Assembly: GCF_002079055.1 (NCBI RefSeq) | Contig: NC_047497.1 | Span: 635,001-690,553 of the forward strand | Source: Saccharomyces paradoxus | Lineage: Eukaryota; Ascomycota; Saccharomycetes; Saccharomycetales; Saccharomycetaceae | Reading direction: 5' to 3' | DNA length: 55,553 nt | In this document: positions 28,819 to 40,329 of the stretch, piece by piece | Layout: every line of letters starts with the position of its first letter | Position numbering within the stretch: position 1 is the first letter of the stretch | Program-made: the position numbers and the translations under genes | The notes under the pieces: model-generated | What the model was told of the DNA's origin: nothing | The model's database searches: none | The model's input: the letters and a program-made list of their open reading frames with translations, nothing else

Positions 28819-31800
28819 GCAGTTGCTGGGATTATGACTCATTCATCCCAACTAATACACAGGATGATGATGTCTCATTATGATCAGGCCAAATAAGTGT
28901 TTTACGGATTCGCCCATGACATAATTGTTTGACAGACATTGGCTTTTAGTTTCCTGATTAGCTGAGTGTCTCAAGCCGTACTACGGCTCCGATGAAAGTA
29001 TATTATGTGGAGGTTAGTATAGAAAATAATAATAATAGATATTGTAACAAATGGTTATAATTGCTCTTTTGTTGACTGACTTTTATTGGAAGGTTTTCAT
29101 TCTTTGATCTTAAAATTGGTGTCGAAATTGCGATCAGTTTATAGTAATTGTGACACGCTCAAAGCATTCCGGAATTTTTGGATGCCAACTTGTACCGATT
29201 CCGTTTGTCAATTTGACTATGACGGACTAGTGTGTTGGAAAAGATACTAAACTATGGTAATAAAAGTTATATGAAAGAAATATTAAGCTGAAGAGAATAG
29301 AAATTATATACTAGTCAATATTTAACATTTCGGGACGCTCATGTTCTTAATCCAGGTAAATTGGATCCAAACTTTGCTTCAGGTCACATTCTCAGCTTTT
29401 TGCAAATATATCTCCGCCAAAAAGATTTTATGTTAAGTTCGCGAACAAGAACATCCTAATAAAAACCAAACTTATAAGTAGTGAAGTACCGATGATAGGT
29501 AGTTGGTCCTCTACGCCGAATTTCATGAACAGTATATCACCTAAATACTGGATCGTTTTAAGAAATTACATTTATCATATAACCGAAACCCATCAGCGTA
29601 TCCACAATAACTTCTGAATTTTGTCAATAGCATAAACTGGTACTGCACAACGGAAACATTTGGGTATAAACGGATACATAAAGAGAAATCTAGAAGAAGA
29701 TTCAAGAATTGGATTGCTTAGAAAAAGGTTGAACACGAACCAGCCAGTCCGCAAGAAATAATATATGTCTCCGTGGTTCCTAAACCAAACCAAGAGGCTT
29801 CCTGGCCAGTGACAGAAAGGAAAAAAATTGCTTTTCTGGCTGTATTTGAATCAGATCTAGCATTCAGTAAGAAAAAATAACAAAGTCGGTCCTTCCTTCA
29901 AGCGTCAGCTTCCTTTAAAATATCAGCGCCCCTTTTTGGTAAACCATTATTATTGCCATCGGCTTGTTGATCAGGAGAAAAAAACGAAGTCATAGCAACA
30001 GCGGTATTGTAAAATGATCATACGAAGGCATCGCTAACCTTCTGAATTTACCGTTTTCAGTTCTATTTCTTCAAAGTCGATGTTCAGTTTGAGAATTTAC
30101 TCTCCCTCAGTTATCATAAGATCTCAAAATACGTGGCTAATGACGCCTTCCTGAATTTCGATCTCATCAGGAACACGCTGACCGAAAAGTAGCCAATTAC
30201 CTATAAATGTAGATTTCGACTATTATATCATAATCAGTGTTTAGTTGTGCCAAACCGTATCCTTTTTGGGCACATACATTTCACACTCCGATGCCGTTAA
30301 CATTGTCATTATTTGTTAAGGGTAAAATACCTTCTCTGTTCCTATTAATTCTATTAGATACGTTTCTTCGCATCTTATATAAAGAAGAGCTTATAGAGGT
30401 TATGTGACTACTCCGCCTTTCCGCTGGTTAATTAATGCTTTATCCGAGTTTCTTCCACTATTTTGTCGAGCAAGTATGAAATCATCCACTTTAACTCCAT
30501 CACTAAAGAAGCTGTTCCTGCCACAGTGAAATTTAAACATAGATGTTGCGCGGTACTAAAAATTGGTTAAAATTCCCAGACTTGATTACCGCTATACATT
30601 ACATCTTTTAAATATCTGGTACTACTATAATATTGACAGCAGCACTACCCATACTGACATTGGCATTCCATTGGATATTACCAAAACTTTAAATTATGGG
30701 AAGTTACTTTTCAAAAGTTACTAGAGAAAGCATTCGGGAAATTTAGACACAGATAAATCAAGTTTAAGTCAAATGTCTTCATATCACGAATTTAAAGGTT
30801 CGATGTTATTTTTTTGTGTACCTCAATTGTTACCAAAACATTACCTAATAAAAAATAGAAAAGTTTAGGAGTTATCAAATTATCATACGGTGCAGAACGC
30901 AGAGAGTCCACCCGACAGCAGTAGTATGCAGAGTTAGAAAAGAGACTAGAAAGGAGACAAGAAAGACAAAATTCTCAGTTCTGTAAAATTTTTACTTTCA
31001 AAACATATGAGCTAGAAGCCTCGTATATTTATGATCCTTCCCAAAGTTATGGCCTAATACTTAGAAAAATATCCTCCACAAGCAAAATGACGGCGCAATA
31101 TCTTTTCTGCCTCAATCAGTTTTGTATAGATGACTCATGAAAGGGGCTCGAACATCAAACTCAAACGGAAGACGCATAATTCCTCATCAACATTAATACT
31201 TATGTTCTCCTCAATCTGATGCCAAAAAAAAAATCATACAAAGAACTTACTAGACTCAGAAATTTGCAGGTTTCAGATGCAATCACTCAGCAGTCTCGTT
31301 AGCATGATTGATAACACATTATGAGCATCATCATCTGAGAGGTTTCCTTCATTTTTAGTTACAAGCATGGAGACACAAGTCAACGTGTTCCAACATTGAC
31401 TGAGAAAAGGTAGCGGCCTTCCAGACTACTCTTTCTTCGGTTGAATATTTCAAACAGCAAGAATGATAAACACGCTGCCCAACTAGTTATAAAGGCTTTT
31501 AACGGTAATTGAACCGTTAAACCAGGAGTGTTTTATTACCCAATTAGAGCGAGAGTCTTTTATTCCTTAAATTTTTTATTTCAATATTTTTGTATTCCAA
31601 GACTACTTTGTCCCAAAGACCCGTATGCGTCGTTTGCGGTCGGTATCAGTCCAATAAGTCAGACAGTCTCAACTCCGAAGTCTCTCAGTTCCTAGACGTG
31701 ATTTTCATTTACAAAGTGTCATAGAACCCCAAAAAACAAAAGTAGGACCGGTTTGTTGGAGTTTATCGATATACTGATTTGGTAACGTGAGGGTAGCGAA

Positions 31801-33213
31801 ATAAATGTACTTTTATTTTTTCGAGAATAAGCCAGAGAATGCTAGAATGTTTTCACGTTTATCAATACACGAAAAAGAAAATCTGGAGCCAATGAACATC
31901 GCATCTATCGTTCGGATGTGGAGAGCTTGCTAAAAATATCCTTCTATATACCGGTAGAACACAAATTGCTCATAGTATACTTACATCTGTCACGCTTCAC
32001 CTTTACGGCGGTTGATAGTAGAATGTTTCAAAAAAATCGAGGAACCATTGTCATCGCATAAAGCTGGCGAATTTCAGGCACGTAATCGACTTACAACTCT
32101 CCATCTGTTTCCTCATGAAAGAACTGTTATGTTAGCCAGCCCTGAACTTCTTATTTTGGAAGGACCCTCAACTCAATTTCAAATAGACTACAGACTTCAC
32201 TTTCTACGGTTGGTTCTTCGAAAATCTTTTTCAATGTATATCGCCTGCTACATTGCCTATTGCGTTGCCTTTGCGGGTAAACCTTATTTTCGACAAACCT
32301 TTTTTTGGATTAGAGTTTAAAAAATTTTCTTCGTTTTCCACAAAATTGCGCAGCTTTAAACTTCCAGAATGTTTCACACGAAATATCTCAGCTCTGCATT
32401 TCGTTTTTTTCCACAGTTTCGGCAGCAGAAAAATATTACATCACTACGAATGACGACTTATGGTGTCAGTTTCATAATTTCACGCACTAAAGTTAGTTTC
32501 CCCTTTTGTTGAAGACTTTAGGAAGTGCAGCCCTGAAGCGACGTGTGATGAATAGAAAGAATGTTCATGCCTCAGGATTATTGTACAATTCGTTAGATTT
32601 GCTAGAGCGCGTCTTATAGTAATCGTGCAGTAAACTTTGTAATACAGTTCCAGTCCACTTTATCATTGTGATGTTTTACCAGATTCAAAATTTTGTCACA
32701 CGGAAGCTTGTTTTCCTTTATGGTCGTTTTCAGGAATTATGCTTTACTTCGATTTAGAAGGGCATAACAAACGGAAAGAATGCGTACGCTACAGAGTTTT
32801 GTACTCCGTCACGTGTATAGAAAACGCGTCGGACAGTAGTTGTGCACTAAGCGTGTTATAGCAATTAACTGTTTCGCTTTTAAGGTTGTTTGGTATCTAT
32901 CCACACCGTGGAAAGAGTAAGAGAATATCCAAATGGGCTTCTGCTTGGATGTTTTTTTCGATAAGGCGTGCATGTCAATAGTAGAATAAGCTCACTGAAA
33001 ATATATTTCCTTGTGAAGAATGATTCATGACTGAAATTTTTGACGTTCTTCTCTGTCAAATGCAACTACCAAAATATATATATTTGCTCAAAACATGTTC
33101 GAACCCAAAATCACTGGCATATAAAGAGACTCTCCTTTTACGTCTCACAATTTCAAGTTTATGTTGAACGGTTCTTTTTGGAGCGCTTATTATCATAGAA
33201 TAACAAACCAAAA
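28819..33213. promoter_or_regulatory. SIR1-FLO10 gene-free region with the long FLO10 upstream sequence
   Basis: These 4.4 kb are AT-rich and contain no convincing gene. The longest open frames (29593-29793 minus, 32012-32320 plus, 32253-32453 plus) are short, unlike any family I know, and partly lack an ATG. No LTR ends, tRNA boxes or repeats were recognised. The extent recalls the multi-kilobase regulatory region of the related adhesin gene FLO11, which also makes noncoding RNAs. A TATAAAG sequence at 33120-33126 sits about 90 bp before the FLO10 ATG and is the best core-promoter candidate. Confidence 0.55.
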
Positions 33214-36200
33214 ATGCCTGTGCCTTCTCATTATATATTTTTGACTGGCCTATTTTTGCTAACTGTGGCCAATGTAGCTTTGGGAACTACAGAGGCCTGT
33301 TTGCCGGCTGGGGAGAAAAAAAATGGGATGAATATAAACTTTTACCAGTATTCCCTAAAAGATTCATCTACATACTCAAATCCGTCATATATGGCTTATG
33401 GTTATGCTGATAGAGAAAAACTGGGTTCTGTGAGCGGACAAACGAAACTTTCCATCGATTATTCCATCCCATGTAACGGCGCATCAGATACTTGCGCCTG
33501 TTCCGATGATGACGCTACTACAGATAATGCTTCCCAGGTCGTACCTGTGAAGCGTGATGTTAAACTTTGTTCCGATAATACAACTCTTTCTTCTGCAACT
33601 AAGAAACGTGAAAGTGAGGATTGTGACCAAGGCGCTGCCTACTGGAGTTCAGATCTGTTTGGCTTCTATACAACACCTACCAATGTAACTGTGGAAATGA
33701 CAGGTTACTTTTTACCACCAAAAACTGGTACCTATACATTTGGCTTCGCTACCGTAGATGATTCGGCAATTTTGTCTGTTGGAGGTAATGTTGCTTTTGA
33801 ATGTTGTAAACAGGAACAGCCTCCCATCACATCAACGGACTTTACTATTAACGGTATTAAACCATGGAATGCAGATGCACCTACCAACATAAAGGGATCA
33901 ACGTATATGCATGCTGGTTACTATTACCCGATTAAAATTGTTTACTCGAATGCCGTATCCTGGGGTACGCTTCCTGTTAGTGTGGTATTACCAGATGGCA
34001 CTGAAGTTAATGACGATTTTGAAGGATATGTTTATTCTTTTGATGATAGTGTTACCGAAGCTCACTGTTCTGTTCCAAACCCTGCTGATCATGCAAAAAC
34101 TTGCGTATCAACAGCAACATCTTCCTCATCTTCTGAGGTCTGTACTGAGTGTACCAAGACCGAGTCTGCTAGCTCCACTGCACCATATGTCACCTCTTCC
34201 ACCGACTCTGCTAGCTCCACCAGCTCTTCCTCATCTTCTGAGGTCTGTACTGAGTGTACCGAGACCGAGTCTGCTAGCTCCACTGCACCATATGTCACCT
34301 CTTCCACCGAGTTTGCTAGCTCTACTGCACCATATGTCACCTCTTCCACCGAGTTTGCTAGCTCTACTGCACCATATGTCACCTCTTCCACCGAGTCTGC
34401 TAGCTCCACTGCACCATATGTCACCTCTTCCACCGAGTCTGCTAGCTCCTCCGCACCATATATCACCTCTTCCACCGAGTCTGCAAGTTACACCAGCTCT
34501 TTCTCATCTTCTGAGGTCTGTACTGAGTGTACCGAGACCGAGTCTGCTAGCTCCACTGCACCATATGTCACCTCTTCCACAGAGTCTGCTAGCTCTACTG
34601 CACCATATATCACCTCTTCCACCGAGTCTGCTAGCTCCACTGCACCATATGTCACCTCTTCCACCGACTCTGCTAGCTCCACTGCACCATATATCACCTC
34701 TTCCACCGAGTCTGCAAGTTACACCAGCTCTTTCTCATCTTCTGAGGTCTGTACTGAGTGTACCGAGACCGAGTCTGCTAGCTCCACTGCACCATATGTC
34801 ACCTCTTCCACAGAGTCTGCTAGCTCCACTGCACCATATATCACCTCTTCCACCGAGTCTGCTAGCTCCACTGCACCATATGTCACCTCTTCCACCGACT
34901 CTGCTAGCTCCACTGCACCATATATCACCTCTTCCACCGAGTCTGCTAGCTCCTCCGCACCATATATCACCTCTTCCACCGAGTCTGCTAGCTACACTGC
35001 ACCATATATCACCTCTTCCACCGAGTCTGCTAGCTCCTCCGCACCATATATCACCTCTTCCACCGAGTCTGCAAGTTACACCAGCTCTTTCTCATCTTCT
35101 GAGGTCTGTACTGAGTGTACCGAGACCGAGTCTGCTAGCTCCACTGCACCATATTTCACCTCCTCCACCGAGTCTGCTAGCTCCTCCGCATCATATATCA
35201 CCTCTTCCACCGAGTCTGCAAGTTACACCAGCTCTTCCTCATCTTCTGAGGTCTGTACTGAGTGTACCGAGACCGAGTCTACCAGTTATGTGACTCCATA
35301 TGTCACCTCTTCCACTAGTTCTGCTATTCCATTTACTGCTTCAACTTCTAATACCACGACATCTTCGGTCCAAACGGAAACGACCGTTTCTTCCAGCTTA
35401 TCTTCAACTGTAAGGGAATATGCTAACGCTCTCACTTCATCTTCAGAATCGAGTACTTTTACATCGTCAAATAAGGCCACCGTCACAAGTTATTTTACAC
35501 CATCCGTGCATAGCATTACACCCATGTACCCTACTAATCAAACCGTGACTGCCAGCTCTGTTGCCTCGACACTAATTAATTCTAAATCATCCGAATCCTC
35601 AAACTTGGTTACCATTCCGCTCTCAACCGCTACCTCTGAAACCCAATTCTCCACTGCAAAAGCTAAGGTCACTAGTATCTCCTCATCACCAACTAATTTG
35701 ATCACCAGTCCTACCACGTCATTTGCAGATTCAACTGTTAGTTCATCCGCAACATCTGTTAGCTTGACTTCTAGTGTTTCCTTACCAAGAGCTCATTTGA
35801 CATCTAGTAATTTGGTATCATCTAGTGAACATAATATCCATACCTCTTCCATCGTCAGTTGGGACGATCAACCATCATCAATTTCCTCTTTAATCAATTT
35901 CAGCCCCTCCAAATCCTACGAATCATATAGTCCATCTCTCACTCCATCTAGTATTTCAGGTGCCGAATCTTCAAGTGCTCAAATTGGATCTGCTAGTACC
36001 TCTTCCTCCAGCGTTCATGAACCTCCTCCTACCTCCACCTCCGTACAAATGTCTTCTCAGTTTGCGACTTTATTATCTCCTATTTTCACTGCTGCCGCCC
36101 ATTCTACCGAGCTCAAAAGCCAAAGTGAAACTACCAGTTCTACCACGGGGGTTAACTCAGACGAAAATAATGCCGGCGTTGGGCCTTTTTCATCTGTTTC

Positions 36201-37014
36201 ATCTTCTAAAACAGAAGGAGCCATCAGTGGTGAAACTTCTTCCGGATTTTCCCGTGATCGTACCACTGTATATAAGAAGACTTCAGTAACATCTACCACA
36301 AATCAACAAACCACTTTAGTTACTGTGACTACTTGTAAATCAAGCAGCTGTTCAAATACTGTTTCACCTGCTATCGTTTCCACGACCACAACTACCATCA
36401 ATGGGATTACCACTGAATATACCACATGGTGTCCTATTTCTGCTACTGAATCAACAAAGTTGAGCAAATTAGAGTCAAACGAGAAAACTACCCTAGTTAC
36501 GGTTACTTCTTGTCAGTCTGGTGTCTGTTCCGAAACCGCTTCTCCCGCTATCGTTTCGACAGCCACTGCTACCGTCAACGATGTCGTAACAGTTTATTCC
36601 ACATGGAACCCACAATCTACAAATGAACAAGCCGTTAGTTCTGGGATTGCAACTAGTGCCAATGAGGCTTCATCTGATTCAGAGGCTGCTAATACAAAAA
36701 CTACAAGCAGTAACAACAGAACTTTTTCGTCTACAGCATCTAGTTATATTGCGGCATATACAACTACTACAAGCAACGCGTCTAAAAATAGCGACATTGT
36801 TGTCCCTGCTTCTGAAACTGTCGGCAGCAAAGGATTCACAACTTCCGGGTTAATCAGTGTTTCCCAACAACCTCGCAGCGCTTCTCCAAGTGGTGTAGTA
36901 GCATCTAGTACAGCCTCTTTAGAGATGTCAAGCTACCTCGGTATTGCGAATCACCTACTAACCAATAGTGGTCTTAGTGTTTTTATTGCTTCGTTATTAC
37001 TGGCAATCATTTGA
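33214..37014 (+). CDS. FLO10: Lectin-like cell-wall adhesin Flo10
   Basis: The 1266-residue GPI-type flocculin has a signal peptide (residues 1-24, ending [10 protein letters not shown]) and an N-terminal PA14 lectin domain (about 28-285). The domain carries the calcium-binding Asp-Asp pair in [11 protein letters not shown] (Asp182-Asp183) and the conserved [16 protein letters not shown] strand. A long Ser/Thr repeat stalk begins near residue 298. Two flocculin-type cysteine modules lie in the C-terminal third ([15 protein letters not shown] and [15 protein letters not shown]), and a hydrophobic GPI-attachment tail ends the protein ([13 protein letters not shown]). The S. cerevisiae protein is about 1169 residues; the extra length lies in the repeat array, which uses mainly [12 protein letters not shown]-type units instead of the [12 protein letters not shown] units I recall there. 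Flo10 mediates flocculation and adhesion, and in S. cerevisiae it is subject to silencing. Confidence 0.95.
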   Translation: MPVPSHYIFLTGLFLLTVANVALGTTEACLPAGEKKNGMNINFYQYSLKDSSTYSNPSYMAYGYADREKLGSVSGQTKLSIDYSIPCNGASDTCACSDDDATTDNASQVVPVKRDVKLCSDNTTLSSATKKRESEDCDQGAAYWSSDLFGFYTTPTNVTVEMTGYFLPPKTGTYTFGFATVDDSAILSVGGNVAFECCKQEQPPITSTDFTINGIKPWNADAPTNIKGSTYMHAGYYYPIKIVYSNAVSWGTLPVSVVLPDGTEVNDDFEGYVYSFDDSVTEAHCSVPNPADHAKTCVSTATSSSSSEVCTECTKTESASSTAPYVTSSTDSASSTSSSSSSEVCTECTETESASSTAPYVTSSTEFASSTAPYVTSSTEFASSTAPYVTSSTESASSTAPYVTSSTESASSSAPYITSSTESASYTSSFSSSEVCTECTETESASSTAPYVTSSTESASSTAPYITSSTESASSTAPYVTSSTDSASSTAPYITSSTESASYTSSFSSSEVCTECTETESASSTAPYVTSSTESASSTAPYITSSTESASSTAPYVTSSTDSASSTAPYITSSTESASSSAPYITSSTESASYTAPYITSSTESASSSAPYITSSTESASYTSSFSSSEVCTECTETESASSTAPYFTSSTESASSSASYITSSTESASYTSSSSSSEVCTECTETESTSYVTPYVTSSTSSAIPFTASTSNTTTSSVQTETTVSSSLSSTVREYANALTSSSESSTFTSSNKATVTSYFTPSVHSITPMYPTNQTVTASSVASTLINSKSSESSNLVTIPLSTATSETQFSTAKAKVTSISSSPTNLITSPTTSFADSTVSSSATSVSLTSSVSLPRAHLTSSNLVSSSEHNIHTSSIVSWDDQPSSISSLINFSPSKSYESYSPSLTPSSISGAESSSAQIGSASTSSSSVHEPPPTSTSVQMSSQFATLLSPIFTAAAHSTELKSQSETTSSTTGVNSDENNAGVGPFSSVSSSKTEGAISGETSSGFSRDRTTVYKKTSVTSTTNQQTTLVTVTTCKSSSCSNTVSPAIVSTTTTTINGITTEYTTWCPISATESTKLSKLESNEKTTLVTVTSCQSGVCSETASPAIVSTATATVNDVVTVYSTWNPQSTNEQAVSSGIATSANEASSDSEAANTKTTSSNNRTFSSTASSYIAAYTTTTSNASKNSDIVVPASETVGSKGFTTSGLISVSQQPRSASPSGVVASSTASLEMSSYLGIANHLLTNSGLSVFIASLLLAII
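34110..35330 (+). repeat. FLO10 two-module minisatellite
   Basis: The stalk is built from a 42-bp unit (14 residues, [14 protein letters not shown] type) and a 63-bp unit carrying [10 protein letters not shown]. The GAGGTC of the Cys unit starts at 34135, 34240, 34513, 34744, 35101 and 35248. The intervals are 105, 273, 231, 357 and 147 bp, each exactly 63 plus 42 times 1, 5, 4, 7 and 2. The blocks starting at 34513 and 34744 are almost identical over roughly 210 bp, which points to a recent tandem duplication. All units are multiples of three, so copy changes keep the frame. Confidence 0.93.
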
Positions 37015-37706
37015 TAAACGCATGAATTCCCCTTTGGATTGATACTTCTGCATCTACAATTTGTGCTAGTGCCATTTTACGTACCTATTTATTTACTATT
37101 CATTTCTTTGTTCTTCTACTTCAAATAGCTCAGAATGTATTATCTTTTTATTAAAATCATTTTATATAAGATTAGCGAGATGATATTTTGGAAGTATCAT
37201 ACGCACTTTTTATCTATTAACGCCACATCTGAGGACAGCGCTACACTAAAACACTCATTGCAAGTATAGAGGTTTATTGAAAATGCGCTGAAGTTTTTAC
37301 ATCATATAAATCTTGATCAATGACAAAGCTTGTTGGACATATAGTACAAGTTTTGGTCAGCGGATCTTCAAATTAAGAATCAACAATTTGAACGGCTTGC
37401 TTTAGATACCATTTAAAAAAAAGTAAACCACGTTCTAGCAAAAACACATAATCAACGGTCGAAGCTAAACAACAGTCGCTATTGTGCGGCGTTATTATGA
37501 CAGCGATTCACTCTACCAAAGAACCGTGATCTTGCCTATGTAAAAAAAATCTACAATAATAAAAATCAAACTCTGCGAAACCAAGACCTTTTTTTTCAGA
37601 TATTTTGCCTGCCGCAGTAAAATGTAACCAAAAAACGAACTTTCGGACAGAGCGCTAGAAATTGGTATAATAGAAAGGCTGTAGACCATATATAGGTAAA
37701 TATGGA

Positions 37707-37782
37707 CACCAGCTAAGCTGTTGGCGTTGCAATTATATTCTGACTGGAAATTTTGGTGGGCACCAGCCAATTGGTGTTGGCG
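37707..37782. repeat. Imperfect repeat pair CACCAGC...TGTTGGCG
   Basis: CACCAGCTAAGCTGTTGGCG at 37707 recurs as CACCAGCCAATTGG followed by TGTTGGCG at 37761. Each copy is itself partly palindromic, and the second centres on CCAATTGG. They lie 54 bp apart in gene-free DNA. Function is unknown; it could be a paired protein-binding site or chance. Confidence 0.45.
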
Positions 37783-40181
37783 CGTTCTAATCAACAGTTG
37801 TATGGGCAAAGATGACGGTCTTAATTGACATCACCATGCTGACTAATATAAGAAAATGAGAAATAGCGAGGGATGAGCAGAGAAGAAACGAATCGATCTC
37901 TATTTGAAGAGTTGCCGATGATTTATTGTAGCAGCCTAGCAAGGTAGCATTTTTTCTGACATAATAAGCATACGTCATAGAGGCTCGTGCCCAGAACGAA
38001 TCTCAACAAATAGAGCAGATTTTTATCCACCCGCAATCTAGTTGGTAGTTATTCTGTTCCCCTTTATTCAACCAAATCCCATGTGTGATTGAATTAACAG
38101 TTGATTGGATTCATAAGGAACCCATTCACATTTTACAGGGCTGAAGGAATGGAACATCACACTGAATAAGACGAAACAGTTGATAAGAGTGCAGAAAATC
38201 ATTGAGCGATGCCAGTACACCAAAATCCATGTCTTTAAGAGCGGGGGTGCACTTTAATGAACCAATGTGTCCTTTAAATTACTAATTACATTTTCCTAAC
38301 ATGAAACTGCTAATTGAAGAAATTGATGTTGTGGTAATGTATGTGAATCTTTAATCGTACACTGGATGTATCATATTAATTCATGGTATTTTGTTGAGAA
38401 TAATGTATCCGTTGTGTCTTAAAGTTACACAAACCCTAAACCTAAGTTATGGGTTCAAACACACCTAGTGGAAAAGTTTTACATTGCCCTAGTTCTTAGC
38501 TTAAATGCTTTAAATTTTATCAGGCAAAAAAGCTATTCACATATTTCACTTGAAAATTAATCGCAGGTAACTTGAAGAAAATGTACAAAGTAGAATGGGC
38601 GATTTTTGGTACCGATTTTCCCCATTGTCACTAGTAAAGAATCCTCGTTTATCTTAAACTCGCGATACTGCGGAAACTTCATAGATAACTTCTAGCTAAA
38701 ACAAAGATTCATGGCAATTTTAATTGTGGATGTCATTATCAGCTGTTTTTTTATGATGTTGGCGAACACTAAAGTCGTACTCAGTATTTTTGAATTCCCA
38801 AATAATATGAGCGAGCCTGAATGCTAAGAAGAGATTCCCTATAAGTGCCTTTCACAAACACCAATCAAGAATGTTTATCTTTTCTATTCTTGAGTAGGAA
38901 ATGACATGTTGAACATGTGTCGGTAAGTATGATAGAGTGCGTTTTCAACTGGAAAGAAATGAATAAGAATAAACGTCATTCAAGCCTAGTAGACAGTACT
39001 TAATGGCTTCAAGAGCAAGTAAGTGAGCAAATAATTGCTCTATCAATTTTTCTTCAAAGGGCCTATTTATTATTGATTTTTTCGTGGGAACTAGTAAAAC
39101 CCTCAGAGGTTTGAATACGAGATGAACAACTAGAACGCAAAAGTTCTAATAAACTTTAGTCTATTGCTTTTTGAAAAGCCATATTTGTTGAAACTCATTG
39201 TAATAGACAAAAAATGCATATAAGGTTAAAAAGAGAGACAACCTGAGCTTGCTTGAATTAAGAATGTCCTCTCAATTTTCGAGTCAAAAATTTTCCTCGG
39301 GCCTAGAAATTTATCTTTGAAGAAGATAGCACCAAGATTGATGCACTGCGTTTTGAAAAATAAGTTAGACAAATTAATGGCCTATTTTCTTGAGAAAATG
39401 GGCAATATTTGGATATCTTACATTTCTCTTTGGCGAAACCTTTTTTTTTATGATCTTTATACTTAACTAGTGAATCCAGTTTAAAAATAAAATGTTCATT
39501 TTCAAACATTGTGCAGATAGTGTTTTTGTGAATAATAATATTCAGATTTGACTCAGACTTTCCATTAGTTTCACTAATAATATCACTTCGATTAACATTG
39601 TCATTTCTTCGAAAATGTTAACTTATTCCACATTTTACAAAATATACCATTTGTCCTATGATTACCATTGCCACTCTTCAACACTTTTTATTCCTTTACC
39701 ATGGAAAAATACCAAGCTTCCCTACTAAAATTGCGTACATTTTTTAATCAAAAGTATTTTAAGTATTCAAGATTTATGAGACTGTCATTTTTATGATAAA
39801 GAAAAAAAACTCGTATCTTAAAATTACTAGTCTGGTAGAAACAAGAAAAAAGGTTACGGAGCTTCACTTTTTAACATATGGCTCTGAATTTCACTTTAAC
39901 TAGAGCTCTGGCATTTAAGGATCTTCGAAGAGTGCTCGCCTTTTTGATGAAAATCGCGATAGTTAATTTTTCCGCCATGTTGTAACTTTCTCAAAACTGC
40001 AATTTCAGGGTGTCCAATTTATTGTCAATATGCAACCAAAAAATATAATAAAACCCTTTTTGAGCAAATAAAGTTGGTCATAATAGCACAACGCATGATC
40101 AATTGTTAAACGAAAATGGAACACTCATACTATTTTAAACTTATCAGGTGCACTACCTCTTCATAAAATTGCCTTATTACC

Positions 40182-40189
40182 TATAAAAA
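40182..40189 (+). promoter_or_regulatory. NFT1 TATA box
   Basis: TATAAAAA matches TATAWAWR, 133 bp before the NFT1 ATG at 40322. Yeast transcription usually starts 40-120 bp downstream, so mRNAs may or may not include the upstream ATG at 40231. Confidence 0.55.
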
Positions 40190-40230
40190 TGCCTAAAAAA
40201 TTGGTATACTATTTGCTATGAAGTGACAAA

Positions 40231-40329
40231 ATGGAGGACGATTATAGCGTAAGTCTGGAATATTGGTTTTTAGTGGTTGAACAATACTTTTCACGATTTA
40301 CAGTAATCTTAATTTTTAGGAATGAATAA
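40231..40329 (+). other. Upstream ORF overlapping the NFT1 start
   Basis: An ATG at 40231 opens a 32-codon frame (beginning MEDDYSVSLEYW) that ends at a TAA at 40327-40329. The stop lies five bases after the NFT1 start codon begins, in a different frame. A still shorter ATG-AAG-TGA occurs at 40218-40226. If present in the mRNA this arrangement would lower NFT1 translation by scanning competition. Peptide function is not claimed. Confidence 0.5.

Larger units (their letters stand above)
37015..40321. other. FLO10-NFT1 intergenic region
   Basis: These 3.3 kb have no convincing gene. A 68-codon ATG frame at 39303-39509 (minus) and a 98-codon frame at 37513-37809 (minus) resemble nothing I know. 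A pair of imperfect repeats lies at 37707-37726 and 37761-37782. The right end holds the NFT1 promoter (TATA at 40182-40189) and upstream ATGs. No LTR or tRNA was recognised. Confidence 0.55.

Noticed and set aside
29593-32453. Short frames in the FLO10 upstream region
   Set aside because: All are under about 105 codons, several lack an ATG start, and none resembles a known family.
33098-33109. GTTCGAACCC resembling a tRNA B box upstream of FLO10
   Set aside because: No A box, acceptor stem or terminator lies at suitable distance.
38450-38464. GGGTTCAAACAC resembling a tRNA B box
   Set aside because: No A box or cloverleaf can be formed around it.
40231-40321. 5' intron in NFT1 (GTAAGT at 40249, TTTTTAG before the ATG)
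   Set aside because: There is no branch-point TACTAAC, and joining the upstream ATG across it runs into a stop at once.
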